The translations under genes were made by a program, and so were the position numbers. DNA of 64,000 bases from an uncultured Planctomycetaceae bacterium. Lineage in GTDB: Bacteria > Planctomycetota > Planctomycetia > Pirellulales > UBA1268. Below the pieces are notes generated by a model that was not told the DNA's origin, did no database searches, and worked only from the letters and a program-made list of their open reading frames with translations. The stretch is from assembly GCA_903885565.1 (NCBI GenBank), contig CAISJI010000040.1, positions 62,001 through 126,000 of the forward strand, given 5' to 3'. Each line of letters opens with the position of its first letter. Within the stretch, counting starts at the first letter, position 1. Of this stretch, positions 59,034 to 64,000 are shown in pieces.

Positions 59034-60578
59034 ATGATGCTCTCCCTGTCTCCGCGTGACGCCGACGATTCCCGATCGCCGGGCGCCGATCCCGCCGGCG
59101 TTCGCCCGCAACTGGTGCGCACCAAGATCGTGGCCACGATCGGGCCGGCGAGCCGGGAGGAGGAGACGCTGCGTGGGCTCGTGGCGGCGGGGGTCGATGT
59201 GTTTCGGCTCAACATGGCGCATGGATCGATCCCGGAGCATCAGGAAGCGCTCGATCGGATCCGCCGCGTGTCGGATGCACTGCAGCGGCCCATCGGCGTG
59301 CTCGTCGATCTGGCGGGGCCGAAAATCAGGCTCGGCGAACTGCCCGGAGGGGCCGTGGAATGCGTGGCCGGGGAACTGGTCAAGTTCGTCCGTGGCAGCC
59401 AGGCGGAGCGGCCCGATGAATTTGTCACCACCTACGCTCCGCTGGTGGACGAACTCACCGTCGGCGATGCGGTGATGCTTGCCGATGGCACGATCAGCCT
59501 CGTCGTCGAGGAGCGCACTCCCGCAGCGGCCATCTGCCGGATCGTGCAGGGGGGCACCGTCCGCAGCCGGCAGGGGGTCAATCTGCCGGGGGTGAAACTG
59601 TCGGTGGCGGCGATGAGTGCCGCCGATTGGCAGCATGCCGAATGGGCGGCGCAGGCGGGGGCCGATTTCGTCAGCCTGTCGTTCGTGCGGTCGCCGGTCG
59701 AGGTCAAGCTGCTGAAAGAACTGCTGCGCACCCGTGGCTCGGCTGCCCGCGTGGTGGCCAAGATCGAGAAGCGCGAGGCGGTCGAGGCGATGGATCAGAT
59801 CGTCGATGCGGCCGACGTGGTGATGGTGGCCCGCGGCGATCTGGGGGTGGAGATCGACGTCGCCAGCATGCCGATGGTGCAGAAGCAGATCATCCGCGCC
59901 TGCCAGCGCTACCAGAAGCCGGTGATCGTGGCGACGCAGATGCTCGACAGCATGCAGCATTCGCGGCGGCCGACGCGGGCCGAGGCGACCGACGTGGCCA
60001 ATGCGATCCTCGACGGAGCCGATGCCTGCATGCTCTCGGGCGAAACGGCGATCGGCGACCACCCCCGTCTCGTGGTGGAGATGATGCGGCGCATCGCCAG
60101 CGCCACCGAAACGCAGTATCTCAGCGACCGAAAACGCTACATCGAGGAACGCCAGCGCCTTTCGCAGGGGCCAACCACGGTCGACTTCGCTGCTCCGGAA
60201 TTCCTCGTCGAGGGCCTCCATCCGATCACGCAGGCGGTGGTGGATGGCGCCAGCCGGATTGCCGCCGAACTCGATGCCAAGCTGCTGGTGGTGGCGAGCA
60301 AGACCGGCGTGACGGCAATCGCCCGCTCGAAGCGGCGTGGGGCTGTGCCAACCGTGGGAGTCAGCGATAGCCTTGCCACGCTGCGGCAGATGGCACTCTA
60401 CTGGGGAGTCACGCCGCTGGCGGCCGTCGCTTCCTCCGACATCAATCGGCTCCTCGAGCATGTCACGGCTTGGGGCCTGAGCGAAGGAAGGCTGAGGCGT
60501 GGCGACCGGATTCTGCTCGTGGCGGGGATCGGGTTTGGCACAGGTGGACACAACATGGCTCTCGTACACGAGGTGTGA
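59034..60578 (+). CDS. pyk: Pyruvate kinase
   Basis: Transfers phosphate from phosphoenolpyruvate to ADP in glycolysis. The 514-residue enzyme has RTKIVATIGPASREEETLRGL, RLNMAHGSIPEHQ, the LVDLAGPKIRLGEL segment, the catalytic Lys region VVAKIEKREAVEAMDQIV, MVARGDLGVEI (Mg and substrate binding) and TRAEATDVANAILDGAD with CMLSGETAIGDHP. A C-terminal allosteric domain follows. The first 25 residues are an extension. The start is ATG 59034 with a strong ribosome site. argG begins 3 bp after its stop, so both probably share a transcript. Confidence 0.96.
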   Translation: MMLSLSPRDADDSRSPGADPAGVRPQLVRTKIVATIGPASREEETLRGLVAAGVDVFRLNMAHGSIPEHQEALDRIRRVSDALQRPIGVLVDLAGPKIRLGELPGGAVECVAGELVKFVRGSQAERPDEFVTTYAPLVDELTVGDAVMLADGTISLVVEERTPAAAICRIVQGGTVRSRQGVNLPGVKLSVAAMSAADWQHAEWAAQAGADFVSLSFVRSPVEVKLLKELLRTRGSAARVVAKIEKREAVEAMDQIVDAADVVMVARGDLGVEIDVASMPMVQKQIIRACQRYQKPVIVATQMLDSMQHSRRPTRAEATDVANAILDGADACMLSGETAIGDHPRLVVEMMRRIASATETQYLSDRKRYIEERQRLSQGPTTVDFAAPEFLVEGLHPITQAVVDGASRIAAELDAKLLVVASKTGVTAIARSKRRGAVPTVGVSDSLATLRQMALYWGVTPLAAVASSDINRLLEHVTAWGLSEGRLRRGDRILLVAGIGFGTGGHNMALVHEV

Positions 60579-60581
60579 AGA

Positions 60582-61799
60582 ATGCGGAAGAAATGCGTGC
60601 TGGCGTACTCGGGCGGCTTGGACACCTCGGTGATTCTGGGCTGGCTCATTGAGCAGGGCTACGACGTGATCGCCGTCTATGTCGATCTCGGGCAGCCCTG
60701 CGAGGACCGCCAGGCGACGCTTGCCAAGGCCAAGACCTGCGGCGCGATCAAATCGATGATTGTGGATGTGCGCGAGGAGCTCTGCCGCGAATACGCGTTT
60801 CCGGTGATGCAGTGGCAGGCCCGCTACGAGGGCACCTACCTGCTCGGCACGTCGATCGCCCGGCCGCTGATCAGCAAGGTGTGCGTGGAGATCGCCCATC
60901 AGGAGGGAGCCACCGTCTACGCCCACGGCGCCACCGGCAAGGGGAACGACCAGTGCCGGTTTCAGCTCGCCGCCGAAGCGCTCGATCCTTCGATCACCGT
61001 GCTCGCCCCGTGGCGGATCAAGGAATTTCGCGAGCGGTTTCCCGGCCGCACCGAACTGCTCGAATTCTGTGAGGCCAGAGATATTCCGGTGAAGGCCTCC
61101 AAGGGGAAGCCCTACTCCTCCGACGAAAACTGCCTGCACACCAGCTATGAGGCGGGGTTGCTCGAGGAGCTCACCACCGACGGCTTCGGGCTGGTCGATT
61201 TCGGCATGACCGTTTCGCCGCAGCAGGCTCCTGATACTCCCGAGACAGTTCGGCTCGACTTTGAGGCGGGCGTGCCGGTGCGGGTCAACGGTCGGGCGCT
61301 GCCGGCCCACGAGATGGTGCTGGAGCTCAACGAGATCGGCGGGAGGCACGGCATCGGGCGAACCGACATCGTGGAGAACCGGCTCGTCGGCATGAAGAGC
61401 CGGGGGGTCTATGAGGCTCCCGGCATGACACTGCTCTACGAGGCACATCGGCTCGTTGAGCAGATGACGCTCGACCGCGATCTGGTCCACCTGCGCGACC
61501 GGCTCTCCCCCGAGGTGGCGGAGATGGTCTATTACGGCTTTTGGTACTGCGCGAAGATGGATGCCCTGTCGGCCTTCATTCGCGAGGCGCAAAAGCCGGT
61601 CACCGGCAGCGTTGAGCTCAATCTCTACAAGGGGAACATGCTGGTGAAGAGCCGGCAGAGTGCCAACAGCCTCTATGACGCCGCGATTGCGTCGATGGAG
61701 GGGGGCGGATCGTACAACCAAACCGACGCCGAAGGCTTCCTGCGCATCCTCGGCCTGCCGCATCGCGTGCAGGGGCAGGTGCGACCGCGGCAGGGCTGA
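60582..61799 (+). CDS. argG: Argininosuccinate synthase
   Basis: Joins citrulline and aspartate with ATP in arginine synthesis. The 405-residue protein has the N-type ATP pyrophosphatase loop LAYSGGLDTSVILGWL, GATGKGNDQCRFQL, the citrulline/aspartate site region KPYSSDENCLHTSYEAG and the C-terminal ending SLYDAAIASMEGGGSYNQTDAEGFLRI. Length matches the short AsnGS-type family (about 400). The ATG is 3 bp after the pyk stop. No other arg genes are in the window. Confidence 0.96.
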   Translation: MRKKCVLAYSGGLDTSVILGWLIEQGYDVIAVYVDLGQPCEDRQATLAKAKTCGAIKSMIVDVREELCREYAFPVMQWQARYEGTYLLGTSIARPLISKVCVEIAHQEGATVYAHGATGKGNDQCRFQLAAEALDPSITVLAPWRIKEFRERFPGRTELLEFCEARDIPVKASKGKPYSSDENCLHTSYEAGLLEELTTDGFGLVDFGMTVSPQQAPDTPETVRLDFEAGVPVRVNGRALPAHEMVLELNEIGGRHGIGRTDIVENRLVGMKSRGVYEAPGMTLLYEAHRLVEQMTLDRDLVHLRDRLSPEVAEMVYYGFWYCAKMDALSAFIREAQKPVTGSVELNLYKGNMLVKSRQSANSLYDAAIASMEGGGSYNQTDAEGFLRILGLPHRVQGQVRPRQG

Positions 61800-61935
61800 C
61801 AGCGGTCATTCTGCCACGACCGAAAGATGGGCGGGCATGCACCGCTCTGGTATCCTCTGGGAGTCTATTTGGGGGGCGGTCCGCAGGATCCCGTGCCCGA
61901 TCATTCTCCCGTCGATTTTTGTTCGTTAGCCACGC

Positions 61936-64000
61936 ATGACCAGCGTCTCATCTCCGCCCCCCGTAACCTCTTTGGAGGGTTCGCCTGGCCAAGGCTCGGA
62001 ACGCAGGGCCGCACCGGCGCTCGGCATTGGCGAGGTGGTCGACTGGGGTGACGCGGCAACGATCCCTGGGCTGTTTGAGCAGCAGGTGGCTCGTACGCCC
62101 GCTGCGTTGGCAGTGGTGTTTGAGGAGGAGTCGCTCGACTTTGCGGAGCTTGATCGGCGGGCCAACAGACTGGCCCGGTTTCTCATCGAGCGCGGTGCGG
62201 GCCCGGGAACCATCGTCGGGCTCTGCATGGAGCGGTCGCTGGAGTTGGTGGTGGGGATGCTCGCCACGCTCAAGGCGGGTGCCGCCTATCTGCCGCTCGA
62301 CCCCGACTACCCAGCGGACCGAATCGGCGCCATTGTGGCCAGTGCACAGCCGCCAATCGTGCTCAGCCAGGAGCACCTCAAGGCCCGGTTGCATGGGCTC
62401 AACGTGGCGGTGTTCTGCCTCGATCATCAGTGGGATCGACTGGAAGAATTTTCTGACGGGCCACTGGAGGCCCGCGGCGGGCCCGAGGATGCTGCGTATG
62501 TGATTTACACGTCGGGTTCAACCGGAACGCCCAAGGGCGTGATCAACAGCCACCGAGGCATCTGCAATCGGCTGCTCTGGATGCAAAGTGAGTATCGGAT
62601 CGATTTCAGCGATGTCGTGCTGCAGAAGACACCATTCAGCTTCGATGTGTCGGTGTGGGAGTTTTTCTGGCCCCTGATCACCGGGGCCCGCATGGTGCTG
62701 GCCCGGCCGGGGGATCATCGTGAGCCTGGCGCTCTCGCCCGTCTGATTGCTCGGGCCGGTGTCACGGTCGTGCATTTCGTCCCGTCGATGCTGGAAATTT
62801 TTCTGGCGTGGGAAGGGCTCGAGACACAATGCAGGACACTCAAGCACCTGTTCGCCAGCGGGGAAGCGCTCTTGGAAGAGCAGGCGCGGAAGTGCCTGAG
62901 ACGGATTCCAGCCCGGCTCCACAATCTCTACGGCCCGACTGAGGCCGCCGTGGATGTGACCTTCTTCGAGTGCCATGTCGAGGATCGGCCAGGACCTGTG
63001 CCGATCGGCCGACCGATTGCCAACATGCAGACCCACGTGCTCGATGCCAATCTTCGACCGGTGGCCCTGGGGGCAGAGGGGGAACTCTATCTGGGTGGGG
63101 TGGGCGTGGCGCTGGGGTATGTGGGCCGGCCCGACCTCACTGCCGAGCGGTTTCTGCCCGATCCATTTTCCCCCGACCCGAAAGCGAGGCTCTACCGCAC
63201 CGGCGACCTCTGTCGCTGGCGCGCCGACGGAAATCTTGAGTACCTCGGCCGGAGCGACCAGCAGGTAAAGCTTCGCGGCCAGCGCATCGAACTCGGCGAG
63301 ATCGAGTGCACGCTGGTGAAGATCGACGGCATTCAGCAGGCGGTGGTGGTTGTCGCCGATGGCCCGTCGGGAGATGCGCGGTTGGTTGCGTATCTGGTGG
63401 GTTCGCGCGATGGGCTGACGCCGCAGTCGATTCGTGAGCACCTGCGGCGGACGCTACCGGAATATATGGTGCCGGCGGAATATGTCTGGCTGAGTGAATT
63501 GCCGCTGACTCCCAGTGGCAAAACAGACCGCCGAAAATTACAGACGCAGCCCCTGCCGATCGACGGAGAGGAAAGTCGTGGCGGCAGCGAGCGCGAGCCT
63601 TCCGCGACGGAAGCTGAGCGGCGGTTGGCGGAAATCTGGCAGGCTGTGCTCGCCCGCGGCAGCGTCGGCCGCACTGACAACTTCTTTCAGACCGGCGGCC
63701 ACTCGCTGCTGGCGATGCGGATGGTGGCACGCGTGCGGGAGCAACTCGGCATCAAGGCCTCGGTCGAGGAGGTCTTTGCCCATCCTGTTCTGGCCGATCT
63801 GGCGGCTGTATGGGCCGCAGGCCACAAACAGGATTCGGGGCCTTCGCTCCCATCTGACATCGTGTCGCCGCTCGTCGAGAAGGGGCCACTGCCGGCGCTC
63901 CCTGCCCAGCAGGGGATGTGGCTGTTGCAGTCACTCCTGCCCGATGCCGCCACCTACAACCAGGCGTTTGTCCTCCGGCCGGACGGGCCGGTCGACTGGC
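61936..64000 (+). CDS. Non-ribosomal peptide synthetase, Ser-type loading module (partial, runs off the edge)
   Basis: The first 688 residues of an NRPS. Order: adenylation domain (about 48-545), carrier domain (about 550-620), start of a condensation domain to the window end. A-domain core motifs: LKAGAAYLPLDPDYP, YTSGSTGTPKG (from residue 191), FDVSVWEFFW, NLYGPTEAAVDVT, YRTGDL and PLTPSGKTDRRKL. Aligning by eye to GrsA positions gives code D-V-W-H-F-S-L-V-D, the published EntF-type serine code, so serine is the predicted monomer. The carrier has FFQTGGHSLL with phosphopantetheine Ser590. LPAQQGMWLLQ starts the condensation domain. There is no condensation domain before A, so this is an initiating module. 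An in-frame TAG sits just upstream of ATG 61936. No ribosome site is visible. Confidence 0.92.
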   Translation, partial: MTSVSSPPPVTSLEGSPGQGSERRAAPALGIGEVVDWGDAATIPGLFEQQVARTPAALAVVFEEESLDFAELDRRANRLARFLIERGAGPGTIVGLCMERSLELVVGMLATLKAGAAYLPLDPDYPADRIGAIVASAQPPIVLSQEHLKARLHGLNVAVFCLDHQWDRLEEFSDGPLEARGGPEDAAYVIYTSGSTGTPKGVINSHRGICNRLLWMQSEYRIDFSDVVLQKTPFSFDVSVWEFFWPLITGARMVLARPGDHREPGALARLIARAGVTVVHFVPSMLEIFLAWEGLETQCRTLKHLFASGEALLEEQARKCLRRIPARLHNLYGPTEAAVDVTFFECHVEDRPGPVPIGRPIANMQTHVLDANLRPVALGAEGELYLGGVGVALGYVGRPDLTAERFLPDPFSPDPKARLYRTGDLCRWRADGNLEYLGRSDQQVKLRGQRIELGEIECTLVKIDGIQQAVVVVADGPSGDARLVAYLVGSRDGLTPQSIREHLRRTLPEYMVPAEYVWLSELPLTPSGKTDRRKLQTQPLPIDGEESRGGSEREPSATEAERRLAEIWQAVLARGSVGRTDNFFQTGGHSLLAMRMVARVREQLGIKASVEEVFAHPVLADLAAVWAAGHKQDSGPSLPSDIVSPLVEKGPLPALPAQQGMWLLQSLLPDAATYNQAFVLRPDGPVDW

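Noticed and set aside
57840-61763. A 1307-codon open frame on the minus strand opposite pyk and argG
   Set aside because: Only its last 286 codons (SDR) look like a protein. The rest mirrors pyk and argG codon structure and has no domains; GC-rich genes often leave the antisense frame open.

Overview
The window looks like a chromosome segment of a high-GC planctomycete, probably a Pirellulales-type bacterium. This is inferred from gene content, with no database comparison. The pointers are a sacB-like mix of a formylglycine sulfatase, a membrane-anchored Ser/Thr kinase, a Tat-exported Gfo/Idh/MocA oxidoreductase, secreted FG-GAP and HEAT-repeat proteins, a complete HpnC/D/E plus squalene-hopene cyclase route, and several secreted proteins of unknown function. 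Genes are densely packed on both strands, often with 4-bp stop/start overlaps. No rRNA, tRNA, CRISPR array, transposase or phage gene was seen.

Layout. 0-5 kb: end of a response regulator, a histidine kinase, squalene-hopene cyclase (shc) and hpnH. 5-10 kb: secreted FG-GAP protein, Tat-exported oxidoreductase, HEAT-repeat protein. 10-14.4 kb: ROK kinase, SufE and thiosulfate sulfurtransferase (minus strand), then EttA-type ABC-F protein. 14.4-18.1 kb: a repeat-rich gap, an OprB-like porin and a sulfatase. 18.5-28.5 kb: ispH divergent from hpnC-hpnD-hpnE, then on the minus strand a two-component pair, an OprP-like porin, a Cys-rich secreted protein and hpnG. 28.8-30.4 kb: bicarbonate transporter SbtA with its PII-like partner SbtB. 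30.4-41.9 kb: guaA, surE, Ser/Thr kinase, glutaredoxin, HAD hydrolase, ilvD, two unknown genes, guaB and a secreted protein. 42-44 kb: btaA-btaB for betaine lipid. 44-50 kb: unknown membrane protein, principal-type sigma factor, thioredoxin and two small unknown genes. 49.5-54.8 kb: proC with a TolB-like propeller protein, then cobalamin adenosyltransferase overlapping glnD. 55-62 kb: xylA, FkbM methyltransferase, SDR, pyruvate kinase, argG. From 61.9 kb to the edge: an NRPS whose first adenylation domain carries a serine-type specificity code.

Functional themes. Envelope lipids dominate: IspH supplies isoprenoid precursors, HpnC/D/E make squalene, Shc cyclises it, HpnH and HpnG build the C35 hopanoid side chain, and BtaA/BtaB would make a phosphorus-free betaine lipid. 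An OprP-like porin and a two-component system sit beside hpnG. The rest is mostly housekeeping metabolism.

Main discovery candidate: a family of short intergenic elements made of up to three consecutive hairpins (A, B, C). Hairpin A has a conserved CCATCC apex. In six of seven loci it starts 7-16 nt after a stop codon, in the orientation of that gene. The stem sequences differ between copies while the pairing is kept, which suggests a functional RNA or DNA structure at gene 3' ends.
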